Source of the DNA: an uncultured Lactobacillus sp.
GTDB lineage: Bacteria; Bacillota; Bacilli; Lactobacillales; Lactobacillaceae
NCBI GenBank assembly: GCA_945281075.1
Contig: CALYQE010000105.1
Span: forward strand, 1 to 6,745
DNA length: 6,745 nt
Direction of reading: 5' to 3'
Part shown: positions 1 through 6,017 of the stretch, piece by piece
How positions within the stretch are numbered: the first letter of the stretch is position 1
How the letters are laid out: each line of letters starts with the position of its first letter
Translations under genes and position numbers: made by a program
The notes under the pieces: model-generated
Seen by the model: the letters and a program-made list of their open reading frames with translations, nothing else
What the model was told of the DNA's origin: nothing
Databases searched by the model: none

Positions 1-63
1 CTCAAATACCACTTTGAAGATGGTATTTTCCGTTTACAAACTCTTTTTAACCCTGATTGCTGA
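1..63 (+). CDS. Possible C-terminal end of a convergent gene (partial, unidentified)
   Basis: Reading from base 1, the plus strand is open for 20 codons and ends at a TGA at 61-63. It gives a mostly hydrophilic tail (LKYHFEDGIF..., ending NPDC) with codons ordinary for this genome. The gene would converge on fba, and the hairpin at 92-125 could end both transcripts. A second plus frame (2-76) is also open but gives a less convincing, more hydrophobic peptide. The minus strand shows no start here. I do not recognise the protein, and so short an open stretch could be chance. Confidence 0.35.
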   Translation, partial: LKYHFEDGIFRLQTLFNPDC

Positions 64-91
64 AAGTGCGTGCTAAATTTTTTAAAAACAC

Positions 92-125
92 AAAAAGACC
101 AACCTCATCAAGCGGTTGGTCTTTT
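92..125 (-). terminator. Rho-independent terminator after fba, possibly bidirectional
   Basis: A perfect 12-bp inverted repeat (93-104 against 114-125) encloses a 9-nt loop. Read on the minus strand, the stem is AAAAGACCAACC / GGTTGGTCTTTT, followed by one more T and a second T-rich stretch (78-90). It lies 22 bases past the fba stop codon. Read on the plus strand the stem also ends in TTTT, so it could terminate a convergent gene from the left, with a weaker U tract. Confidence 0.9.
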
Positions 126-147
126 ATTGATAACAAATACTTGTTAA

Positions 148-1062
148 TTATTCTAAGTTTAATGAGCTCTTGTCAAAGGCAACAGATTTAATCTTGTCGT
201 CAATTGAAGGAGTTCCAAGCCAAGTAATCATTTCCTTCATTGAGTCAGTGATTGCTTCTGTACCTGGAAGTAAAAGCTTACGAGGATCATAACCCTTGTT
301 AGCCTTGTCTTCGTCCTTGTGAGCTTCAAAGTACTTACGAGTTGCTTCTTGAAAAGCTAATTGGAATTCAGTGTTAATGTTAACCTTTGAAATTCCAAGA
401 GAAATAGCCTTCTTAACTTGTTCTTCAGGGATTCCTGAACCACCGTGCAATACAAGTGGAACTGAAACTGCATCAGCAATTTCCTTCAAACGATCAAAGT
501 TAAGACCCTTCCAGTCAGCTGGGTAAACACCGTGGATGTTACCGATACCACAAGCAAGCTTGTCAACACCAGCAGCAACGAAAGCTTTAGCATCTTCAAC
601 AGAAGCTAATTCTCCGCCTTCAGCACCTTGGTTTTCACCAATCTTACCGATTTCAGCTTCAACTGAAATGCCACGTTCATGAGCCAATTTAACGATTTCC
701 TTAGTCTTAGCCAAGTTTTCTTCAGTTGGCAAAGCATGACCGTCAAACATAACTGATGAGTAGCCAAGTGCAATACACTCTTTAGCGGCTTCAAAGTCAC
801 CGTGGTCAAGGTTCAAGACAACTGGTACGGAAATGTCCATTGCGTCCATTGAATCTTCAACGATGTCCTTCGCAATCTTGTAGCCACCCATGTATTTAGC
901 AGCACCCATTGAAACTTGGATTAAAACTGGAGTTCTAGTTTCTTCAGCTGCTTGTAAAATAGCACGTGTCCATTCCAAGTTGTTAGTATTATAAGCACCG
1001 ACTGCGTAATGGTTTTGACGAGCATCCTTAAAGATCTGGTTACCATTATCTAAATAAGCCAT
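148..1062 (-). CDS. fba: Class II fructose-1,6-bisphosphate aldolase
   Basis: This 304-aa cytosolic enzyme cleaves fructose-1,6-bisphosphate reversibly to dihydroxyacetone phosphate and glyceraldehyde-3-phosphate in glycolysis. It is a zinc-dependent class II TIM barrel. Visible motifs are NLDHGDF (84-90, catalytic Asp86 and zinc ligand His87), VEAEIG (134-139), GNIHG (174-178, zinc ligand His177), LHGGSG (205-210, zinc ligand His206) and KVNINTEF (226-233, substrate phosphate/DHAP binding). Its length is normal for the family. ATG at 1062 is chosen because AGGAGG lies 10 nt upstream; a GTG at 1095 would add 11 residues but sits around the predicted transcription start and would place the Shine-Dalgarno inside the gene. 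Codon choice is restricted (AAG, GGT, CGT, AAC common), as expected for a highly expressed gene. The gene has its own promoter and terminator, so it is probably monocistronic. Tagatose-bisphosphate aldolase is a related family but fits less well. Confidence 0.95.
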   Translation of the reverse strand: MAYLDNGNQIFKDARQNHYAVGAYNTNNLEWTRAILQAAEETRTPVLIQVSMGAAKYMGGYKIAKDIVEDSMDAMDISVPVVLNLDHGDFEAAKECIALGYSSVMFDGHALPTEENLAKTKEIVKLAHERGISVEAEIGKIGENQGAEGGELASVEDAKAFVAAGVDKLACGIGNIHGVYPADWKGLNFDRLKEIADAVSVPLVLHGGSGIPEEQVKKAISLGISKVNINTEFQLAFQEATRKYFEAHKDEDKANKGYDPRKLLLPGTEAITDSMKEMITWLGTPSIDDKIKSVAFDKSSLNLE

Positions 1063-1069
1063 TAATAAA

Positions 1070-1078
1070 TTACCTCCT
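1070..1078 (-). promoter_or_regulatory. Ribosome-binding site of fba (decides the start)
   Basis: AGGAGGTAA on the minus strand is a near-complete anti-Shine-Dalgarno match. It leaves 10 nt between AGGAGG and the ATG at 1062, and it rules in favour of that ATG over the in-frame GTG at 1095. Confidence 0.9.
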
Positions 1079-1095
1079 ATATATCTTACAGTCAC

Positions 1096-1125
1096 ATTGT
1101 ACCGTAATCAGCGACCATTGAACAA
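1096..1125 (-). promoter_or_regulatory. Probable sigma-A promoter of fba
   Basis: On the minus strand, a -35-like TTGTTC (1120-1125) is followed after 18 nt by a -10 TACAAT (1096-1101). Transcription would start near 1089, giving a leader of about 27 nt that carries the Shine-Dalgarno. The -10 is good (5 of 6 consensus bases); the -35 is moderate and the spacer slightly long. Confidence 0.6.
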
Positions 1126-1136
1126 TCATTTAATCG

Positions 1137-1151
1137 ATGTAAACGCTCTTT
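1137..1151. promoter_or_regulatory. cre-like CcpA site upstream of the fba promoter
   Basis: The plus-strand 15-mer ATGTAAACGCTCTTT fits the relaxed catabolite-responsive-element consensus WTGNAANCGNWNNCW at all defined positions except one (C to T near the right end). Its centre lies about 55 bp upstream of the predicted fba start. CcpA is known to activate genes such as ackA from similar upstream positions. The core TGTAAACGCT is strong and the right half is degenerate. The role is inferred. Confidence 0.4.
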
Positions 1152-1163
1152 TTGAAAATATTT

Positions 1164-2849
1164 TTACATTTCTTTAGGAGCATTTACACCCAATAATCTC
1201 AACGCTTCAGTTAAAACAATTGAAGTTGCTTGAACCAATGCTAAGCGGGCATTGATTTGCTTATCTTCAACTAAAATTTTGACATTGGCGTAGTATTTAT
1301 TAAATTTTTTCGCAACGTCCAAGGCATACTTAGCAATAACTGACGGTTCAAATTTATCGCTGCTCCTAGCAACAATTCTCGGGAAATCAGCTAAAGCCTT
1401 AGCCACGCTGAAGGCCCAGTCATCATCAATAATCTGGGCATCAAGACTAGGTTGTTCATTTAAGGCCGCAGCTTTGCGCAAAACGCTTTGTGCCCGTGCG
1501 TTTGTATATTGAACATAAGGACCGGTATCCCCTTCGAAACGTACAACTTCGTCCAAATCAAAGTCAAAGTTCTCTACCCGGTCATTTTTCAAATCATGGA
1601 ATATGACCGCACCGACGCCAACATCGTGTGCTACCTGGTCTTTATTTGCTAAAGCGGGATTTTTAGCATCAATTTGCTTACGGGCTAGGCTAACTGCATC
1701 TTGCAGTACCTGGTCAAGGAACACAACATTACCTTTACGGGTGGACAATTTTTTGCCGTTTTGCGTAATCAAACCAAATGGCACGTGATAAATTTCGTCT
1801 GCCCAATCGTAGCCCATTTTCTTCAAAACAGTCTTAAGTTCAACAAAGTGATGTGCTTGTTCATTACCGACTACATATAACATCTTAACGAAGTGGTAAG
1901 TCTTCATGCGGTAAATAGCCGCCGCTAAATCCCGAGTTAAATAAATACTGGTGCCATCTGACTTAACAATCATGGCTGGATTTTCGTCCTCACCCATGTC
2001 GACAACCTGTGCACCGCGTGATTCGTGCAGCAGTCCTTTTTCTTTTAATTCATCAATTACGGGCTGCATCTTGTCATTAAAGAAAGCCTCACCCTTGTAT
2101 GAATCGAATTCAATGCCGAGTTCATGATAAATGCGCTTAAAGTCTTCTAGGGAAACATCCCGGAACCATTGCCATAATTTAACCGCTTCTGGGTCGCCGT
2201 CCTCCAGTTTTTTAAACCAAGCTCGACCTTCGTCTTCAAGCTCTGGGTGCTTCTCGGCCTCTTCATGAAACTTAACATAGTACTTAAAGAGGTTCATGAT
2301 TGGATCTTTTTTGACGTCTTCTTCATTACCCCAGTGCTTATAAGCCGAGATTAATTTACCAAACTGTGTGCCATAATCGCCTAAGTGATTAATTTTAATT
2401 GGTGTATAGCCCACTTTTTTTAATGTTTCGGCAATCGAGTTGCCAATTACTGTTGACCGCAAATGCCCCATTGACATTGGTTTAGCAATGTTCGGACTGG
2501 ACATATCAATCGGCACGTTGCCCTCGCCTAATTTTTGATCACCAAAGTGATTTTGCTGCGCTAACACTTCGCTCAGTGTTTGAGAAATTAACTTTTGATG
2601 ATTAATGGCAAAGTTGACATACGGGCCCACCGCTTCAATTTTGGCAAAGTCAACGCTGGTCAGCTCAGCTGCAATTTCTTGAGCAATTAGTGCCGGATTT
2701 TTATGCAGTGTTTTTGCCAATGTAAAAGCAGGAAAGGCATAGTCTCCCATTTGCTCATTTTTTGGACGTTCAATCAACTGACTGATTTGCTCTTTTGGCA
2801 AGTCCACTTGACTTGCAACTAAGTCGACCACTTTATCTTTAAAGTTCAT
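1164..2849 (-). CDS. argS: Arginyl-tRNA synthetase
   Basis: This 561-aa cytosolic class I synthetase joins arginine to tRNA-Arg using ATP. An N-terminal additional domain (about 1-100) should contact the tRNA D-loop. The Rossmann catalytic core carries SSPNIAKP followed by SMGHLRST (126-133), a HIGH motif whose first His is Ser. The KMSKS equivalent is KLSTRKG (367-373). GDTGPYVQYTNAR (440-452) leads into the C-terminal helical DALR anticodon-binding domain (about 445-561). The length is normal and the protein ends PKEM, close to the usual PERM ending. ATG at 2849 is used: an in-frame TTG at 2861 would add four residues (MEEK), but that TTG GAG GAA is the Shine-Dalgarno itself. An arginine T-box leader directly upstream confirms the amino-acid specificity. 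No clear terminator separates it from fba 101 nt downstream. Confidence 0.97.
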   Translation of the reverse strand: MNFKDKVVDLVASQVDLPKEQISQLIERPKNEQMGDYAFPAFTLAKTLHKNPALIAQEIAAELTSVDFAKIEAVGPYVNFAINHQKLISQTLSEVLAQQNHFGDQKLGEGNVPIDMSSPNIAKPMSMGHLRSTVIGNSIAETLKKVGYTPIKINHLGDYGTQFGKLISAYKHWGNEEDVKKDPIMNLFKYYVKFHEEAEKHPELEDEGRAWFKKLEDGDPEAVKLWQWFRDVSLEDFKRIYHELGIEFDSYKGEAFFNDKMQPVIDELKEKGLLHESRGAQVVDMGEDENPAMIVKSDGTSIYLTRDLAAAIYRMKTYHFVKMLYVVGNEQAHHFVELKTVLKKMGYDWADEIYHVPFGLITQNGKKLSTRKGNVVFLDQVLQDAVSLARKQIDAKNPALANKDQVAHDVGVGAVIFHDLKNDRVENFDFDLDEVVRFEGDTGPYVQYTNARAQSVLRKAAALNEQPSLDAQIIDDDWAFSVAKALADFPRIVARSSDKFEPSVIAKYALDVAKKFNKYYANVKILVEDKQINARLALVQATSIVLTEALRLLGVNAPKEM

Positions 2850-2859
2850 CTTTTCCTCC
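2850..2859 (-). promoter_or_regulatory. Ribosome-binding site of argS (decides the start)
   Basis: GGAGGAAAAG directly precedes the ATG at 2849, with 5 nt between GGAGG and ATG. It lies 11 nt beyond the T tract of the T-box terminator, so it is transcribed only when the leader antiterminates. Confidence 0.9.
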
Positions 2860-2870
2860 AAAATTTCATT

Positions 2871-2907
2871 AAAAAAGTCTCTTTCTTCACCTAACGAAGA
2901 AAGAGAC
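2871..2907 (-). terminator. Regulated terminator of the argS T-box leader
   Basis: A perfect 12-bp stem (GTCTCTTTCTTC at 2896-2907 with its complement at 2877-2888) has a 7-nt loop and is followed by six T (2871-2876). Its 5' strand shares bases 2902-2907 with the 3' strand of the antiterminator, so the two folds exclude each other, as expected for T-box attenuation. Confidence 0.95.
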
Positions 2908-3068
2908 GAGTTTTCACCCGCGGTACCACTCTACTTGATACAAAGTATCCGCTTATTAAATTTATTAATTGATCAGTCAGGCACGCCTTCAGTCACTTTT
3001 TCAACTTGTCTTCCACCATCCCAAGCTCGCTAATATGAAAAAAGTGCTTACTACTCCTAACCTCTTAC
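2871..3068 (-). promoter_or_regulatory. T-box riboswitch (arginine, tRNA-Arg sensing) controlling argS
   Basis: The leader reads uncharged tRNA-Arg and allows argS expression when Arg-tRNA is scarce. Stem I folds by hand. The lower helix is 3056-3062 with 2975-2981. The specifier loop has AGTA on the 5' side (3052-3055) and GAAGG then CGT on the 3' side. The upper helix is 3039-3046 with 2994-3001. The distal loop carries AGCGAGC and GATGGTG and is closed by CTTG/CAAG. The specifier is therefore CGT (2983-2985), an arginine codon. A small stem III (2945-2949 with 2937-2941) follows. The T-box AGTGGTACCGCGGGT (2916-2930) builds an antiterminator. Helix AGAG/CTCT (2929-2932 with 2902-2905) and a 5-bp helix (2917-2921 with 2906-2910) flank the 7-nt bulge TGGTACC, which pairs with the tRNA ACCA end. 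Stem II and the IIA/B pseudoknot are not evident. Confidence 0.95.
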
Positions 3069-3076
3069 AGAACCAG

Positions 3077-3105
3077 ATTATAGCAGGAAAAGCCAATTAT
3101 TCCAA
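3077..3105 (-). promoter_or_regulatory. Promoter of the argS T-box leader (extended -10)
   Basis: On the minus strand, TTGGAA (3100-3105) is followed after 17 nt by TATAAT (3077-3082), a perfect -10. It is preceded by TGC, which makes an extended -10 (TGCTATAAT). The start is expected near 3068-3071, just before stem I of the T-box. The -35 begins only 5 bases past the stop codon of the upstream L,D-transpeptidase gene. Confidence 0.85.
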
Positions 3106-3110
3106 TACTT

Positions 3111-3758
3111 TTAATTATTTTTGATAATTACTTCAGTACCAGCAGGAATATTTTTCATCAACCAACGCGCATCGGCAACACTAAGGCGAATGCAGCCATG
3201 GGAAGCAGCTTTAACCCCTAGTTTGCGCGCTTCTTTACGATTATATTTTCCATTACCCTTGGTTGGGACTGAATGAAACAAGAAATTATCGGTCTTATCA
3301 AAGCTAGTCCAATAATTTGCTCCTTCATTTAATTTTGGGTTATAAAAAGACCGGCCCCGACTTGTTTGGATCCTAAAAGTTCCCGTTGGCGTAGAAGAGC
3401 GCCCCTTTTTAAAAGCGCCACCACTAGCCCGCATGGTATAAACAACATGACCGGCACGTAAAAGATAAACACGATTGCCTTTTAATGAAACGCGAATAGT
3501 TAACCCATCTGCTGCGTGCTTGACTTTGGGATAAGGCTTAATTTGACTAGACTTGCGCCAATCAGCAGGTTCACGCATATCAGACGGATCAGCATACGGC
3601 CGACTGTCTGTTGGCGTCTTCTTGACCACTACCTTTTTATCTTCTTGCGTTGTTTCAACGCTAGGGCTAGTAGCAGGCATTGAAACCCGCGCCAAGCTAA
3701 TTGCACAAATTAGTAAAATACAAAAAGCTGTTAGTGGCTTTAACAAGCTATTCTTCAT
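3111..3758 (-). CDS. L,D-transpeptidase (YkuD family), exported
   Basis: This 215-aa protein probably acts outside the membrane on peptidoglycan. It should cut the bond after residue 3 (L-Lys or equivalent) of a tetrapeptide donor and form 3-3 cross-links or attach other acceptors. Residues 8-23 form one hydrophobic segment after basic residues (signal anchor or signal peptide). A charged linker (about 30-85) leads into the YkuD domain (about 86-213), which holds FHSVP with His162 and ASHGCIRLS (185-193) with catalytic Cys189. His162 to Ser186 is longer than in B. subtilis YkuD, with a basic insert (KGNGKYNRKEARK) between them. No LysM or other wall-binding domain is visible. ATG at 3758 follows AGGAGG by 9 nt; an in-frame TTG at 3767 abuts the Shine-Dalgarno and is unlikely. 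The gene lies 64 nt after nnrD and has no terminator before the argS promoter. Confidence 0.9.
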   Translation of the reverse strand: MKNSLLKPLTAFCILLICAISLARVSMPATSPSVETTQEDKKVVVKKTPTDSRPYADPSDMREPADWRKSSQIKPYPKVKHAADGLTIRVSLKGNRVYLLRAGHVVYTMRASGGAFKKGRSSTPTGTFRIQTSRGRSFYNPKLNEGANYWTSFDKTDNFLFHSVPTKGNGKYNRKEARKLGVKAASHGCIRLSVADARWLMKNIPAGTEVIIKNN

Positions 3759-3767
3759 GGCAATCAA

Positions 3768-3773
3768 CCTCCT
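3768..3773 (-). promoter_or_regulatory. Ribosome-binding site of the L,D-transpeptidase gene (decides the start)
   Basis: AGGAGG lies 9 nt before the ATG at 3758. The alternative TTG at 3765-3767 directly adjoins it with no spacing and so cannot use it. Confidence 0.85.
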
Positions 3774-3804
3774 CGCGAAAAAGCCGATCTTTGAACGATT
3801 AATG

Positions 3805-3833
3805 ACTTTAATTTAACTGAAATCAGTTGGCAA
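3805..3833 (-). promoter_or_regulatory. Possible weak promoter for the L,D-transpeptidase gene
   Basis: On the minus strand, TTGCCA (3828-3833, 5 of 6 consensus) lies 17 nt before TAAAGT (3805-3810, 4 of 6), across the end of nnrD. It could give the transpeptidase a supplementary start of transcription within the operon. The spacing is ideal but the -10 is weak, so this is tentative. Confidence 0.3.
3815..3828. repeat. Short palindrome spanning the nnrD stop codon
   Basis: AACTGA-AA-TCAGTT is a perfect 6-bp inverted repeat with a 2-nt centre, overlapping the TGA stop of nnrD (3823-3825). In the minus-strand RNA it could form a 5-bp hairpin with a 4-nt loop. There is no following T tract, so it is not a terminator. 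It also falls in the spacer of the possible promoter at 3805-3833, where it could be a protein site or simply chance. Confidence 0.3.
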
Positions 3834-4665
3834 ATTTTTTCATTAGTTTTGGCAGCAACGCACTGATCTCCGTTGGTTGAACAATGTAACGGTCCTTAAA
3901 CAATAAATCGCCAGCAAGAGAATGTAAATATACTGCGGCTAAGACAGCGTCTAGGGTGCCACCAAATTGTGCTGTCAAACCTCCGATGATGCCGGTTAAA
4001 GTATCACCCATCCCGCCAACTGCCATGCCAGGATTGCCTAACGGATTAATAAAGACCTGATTGTTTGGCCCATATACATGAGTATGGTTTGACTTTAAAA
4101 CCAAAATGGCATTATCGGCTGGAAAGAGCTTTTTCAAAGCTGACTTGTTCGCCGCATCATCTTGGTACGGAATTCTGATTTGACTAAGCCGCTGCCATTC
4201 CATCTGATGCGGTGTCAAAATAACTCGGTCGGCATTTTGTGGTGCCAACTGGTTATCTTGCGCAATCAAATCAAGGGCGCTAGCGTCAAGAATCAGTGTT
4301 TGTTTCTCGGTCACTACCTGACAAAGTATTTGCATTATTTTCTGACTAAAGGAGCTTATCCCTAGACCTGGGCCACAAACGATTACATCCATCTTTTTAA
4401 TTAAAGCAGGTAAGTCGTTACTTCGCCAATCAATGTACATTGCTTCAGGATTACGTGCATGAAGGGCATGCAGATTAATCGAATGGCAAGCCGCCGAGAC
4501 AAGGCCGGCCCCGCTTTTTAAGGCACCCTCAACCGCCATAATAATTGCGCCACCATAGTTTTCACTACCACCTATCAGTAACACTTTGCCATAATTTCCC
4601 TTTTGCGAGTCACTAGGCCTAGTCTTGATGACTTTTGTCAGAATGTCTTGTGTAATTTCAGTCAT
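3823..4665 (-). CDS. nnrD: ADP-dependent NAD(P)H-hydrate dehydratase
   Basis: This 280-aa cytosolic metabolite-repair enzyme dehydrates the damaged S-form of NADHX/NADPHX back to NAD(P)H at the expense of ADP (EC 4.2.1.136). It matches the ribokinase-like YjeF C-terminal (carbohydrate kinase) family. Motifs are KGNYGKVLLIGGS (22-34), GPGLG (98-102), DASAL (127-131), TPHQMEW (151-157) and NPGMAVGGMGDTLTG (211-225) with the catalytic Asp at 221. The N-terminal YjeF epimerase domain is absent, so this is the stand-alone dehydratase form common in Firmicutes; any epimerase must be encoded elsewhere. The ATG lies 2 nt past the stop of the carboxypeptidase gene, and its GGAG (4673-4676) is inside that gene's last codons, so translation is probably coupled. 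Its place between two cell-wall enzymes has no obvious biochemical reason. Confidence 0.93.
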   Translation of the reverse strand: MTEITQDILTKVIKTRPSDSQKGNYGKVLLIGGSENYGGAIIMAVEGALKSGAGLVSAACHSINLHALHARNPEAMYIDWRSNDLPALIKKMDVIVCGPGLGISSFSQKIMQILCQVVTEKQTLILDASALDLIAQDNQLAPQNADRVILTPHQMEWQRLSQIRIPYQDDAANKSALKKLFPADNAILVLKSNHTHVYGPNNQVFINPLGNPGMAVGGMGDTLTGIIGGLTAQFGGTLDAVLAAVYLHSLAGDLLFKDRYIVQPTEISALLPKLMKKFAN

Positions 4666-4667
4666 TT

Positions 4668-5975
4668 TTATTCTCCAAATAGCCAGCGCCAGAAACGAAC
4701 CAAGAAGTTGACTTTTGCTGTTGCTTGAAAGGCTTTAGCCGGCAATTTAATGCCAAGAGGCTGCTCAAGGGAAATCAGCTTCTTAGACCCAACTTTAAAG
4801 TCATAATAACCAGCGATCTGATTTTTACTGATTGGAGCTTCAACCTTTGCGGAAACAAGCTCGATATTTAAGCGGTCTTTAGTCGGTCGCCATATTACGC
4901 TATCATTTTTCAGCCCAATATTAATTTCTTTTGCTTTACCATTATGAACTTTAATTTTGCTTGCTCCAATGATAACCTCGTTGCGCTTCAACAGTAGCGG
5001 CTCATAATTGGCAAAAAGATAATTAAACAACTTGCTTGTTTGCTCAAAGCGAGCTGGGTCAGTGCTATTTAAGTGACTAGCCCCCATAACTACGGTAATA
5101 ATTCTAGCACCCTTGTGCTTGGCTGTCGCAATTAGGCAAGCTCCAGCAGCGTCAGTTGTACCTGTCTTTAAGCCATCAATTTTGATGTTCTTTTTATATT
5201 CGGGTAAACCTTTAAGCATCCAGTTAAAATTAGTCATACGTGTATTACTGCCCTGATCGGTAAAATCAAGGTGCGCAATTTTAGTTGTCTTGATCACGCC
5301 AGGGAAGTCACTGATTAAGTGTTGACCAACGATCGCCATGTCTTTGGCCGACATTTTATTTTCCGCTCTGCGACTTGCACCAGGATAGGCATCGGCCCCA
5401 ACGCTTTTATTGGGCAAACCGCACGCAGTATATATTTCTGCATCGATAATCCCCCACTTCTTTAATTGTTGACGCATCTGTTTGACAAAAGCGACTTGCG
5501 ATCCACTGACGGCCTGCGCCAATAGCATTGCTGCTCCATTAGCAGATTCAATTAAAGTGGCCTCATAGAGCTGCTTAATGGTGTAGACATGTCCGGCTTT
5601 GATTGGGACATTAGAATATTCTTTATTGCTAGCAACTTCGACAATTTGGGCGGTTGGTGCAACTTTGGTTTCCCAGCTGATTTTATGGGCCTTGATCGCT
5701 TCTAAAGTCAAATAGACGGTAATCAACTTGGTCATTGAAGCAATGGGTAAGACTTGGTTAATATTCTTGCCATAAAGTAGCTGTCCCGTTTTACTATCAA
5801 TCGCAATTGTCGATTTAACGTTGAGATTTAGTTGCTCAGACTGATAATTATTTTTGATTTGAACGGACTTAGGTTGAGCTGCAGGTTCACTATTAGTGCC
5901 TGTTCCGCACGCAGATAGTGTCACAAAAGCTAATAAGCTGACCACAACTGTTTTTAGGTTTCGCCTTAGGTTCAT
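4668..5975 (-). CDS. dacA: D-alanyl-D-alanine carboxypeptidase (PBP5-type, peptidase S11), putative lipoprotein
   Basis: This 435-aa cell-surface serine enzyme removes the terminal D-Ala from pentapeptide stems, leaving tetrapeptides and limiting ordinary 4-3 cross-linking. The three penicillin-binding motifs are present: SMTK (80-83, nucleophile Ser80), SAN (144-146) and KTG (270-272). The catalytic domain covers about 50-320, and a PBP5 C-terminal beta domain covers about 325-415. The N-terminus has basic residues, a hydrophobic stretch and a lipobox LSAC (20-23), predicting cleavage and lipidation at Cys23. The last 15 residues (KVNFLVRFWRWLFGE) look like the amphipathic membrane-binding helix usual in this family, so there may be two anchors. 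ATG at 5975 follows AAGGAG by 5 nt. The gene starts 42 nt after the LysR gene and runs directly into nnrD. The symbol is by family; a paralogue name may apply. Confidence 0.92.
   Translation of the reverse strand: MNLRRNLKTVVVSLLAFVTLSACGTGTNSEPAAQPKSVQIKNNYQSEQLNLNVKSTIAIDSKTGQLLYGKNINQVLPIASMTKLITVYLTLEAIKAHKISWETKVAPTAQIVEVASNKEYSNVPIKAGHVYTIKQLYEATLIESANGAAMLLAQAVSGSQVAFVKQMRQQLKKWGIIDAEIYTACGLPNKSVGADAYPGASRRAENKMSAKDMAIVGQHLISDFPGVIKTTKIAHLDFTDQGSNTRMTNFNWMLKGLPEYKKNIKIDGLKTGTTDAAGACLIATAKHKGARIITVVMGASHLNSTDPARFEQTSKLFNYLFANYEPLLLKRNEVIIGASKIKVHNGKAKEINIGLKNDSVIWRPTKDRLNIELVSAKVEAPISKNQIAGYYDFKVGSKKLISLEQPLGIKLPAKAFQATAKVNFLVRFWRWLFGE
4673..4676 (-). promoter_or_regulatory. nnrD ribosome-binding site inside the carboxypeptidase gene
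   Basis: GGAG, 7 nt before the nnrD ATG, is formed by the final codons of the carboxypeptidase gene, whose TAA is at 4668-4670. The arrangement suggests translational coupling of the two genes. Confidence 0.75.
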
Positions 5976-6017
5976 AAGTTCTCCTTTGAAGTGAAAAAAG
6001 CTTGAGCAATTTTTAGA

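Noticed and set aside
4..28. 8-bp hairpin near the left edge
   Set aside because: It has a 9-nt loop but no T tract on the minus strand and a poor one on the plus strand; it falls inside the open plus-strand frame and the better terminator is at 92-125.
606..809. Second minus-strand frame inside fba
   Set aside because: It overlaps strongly conserved aldolase motifs in another frame and has no independent support.
1138..1168. Possible terminator after argS (TGTAAA with TTTACA)
   Set aside because: Only 6 mostly A-T pairs with a loop of about 20 nt and no following T tract; the left arm is better read as part of the cre-like site.
1603..1788. Plus-strand open frame opposite argS
   Set aside because: It lies wholly antisense to a well-supported gene, has no recognisable protein features, and is best explained as a shadow of argS coding.
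3553..3816. Plus-strand open frame opposite the L,D-transpeptidase gene
   Set aside because: It is antisense to the signal and linker part of a convincing gene, and its hydrophobic stretch is the mirror of the low-complexity coding there.
5994..6014. Possible terminator between the LysR gene and the carboxypeptidase gene
   Set aside because: The fold depends on A-U pairs around a 2-bp GC core with a bulge, too weak to call a terminator.
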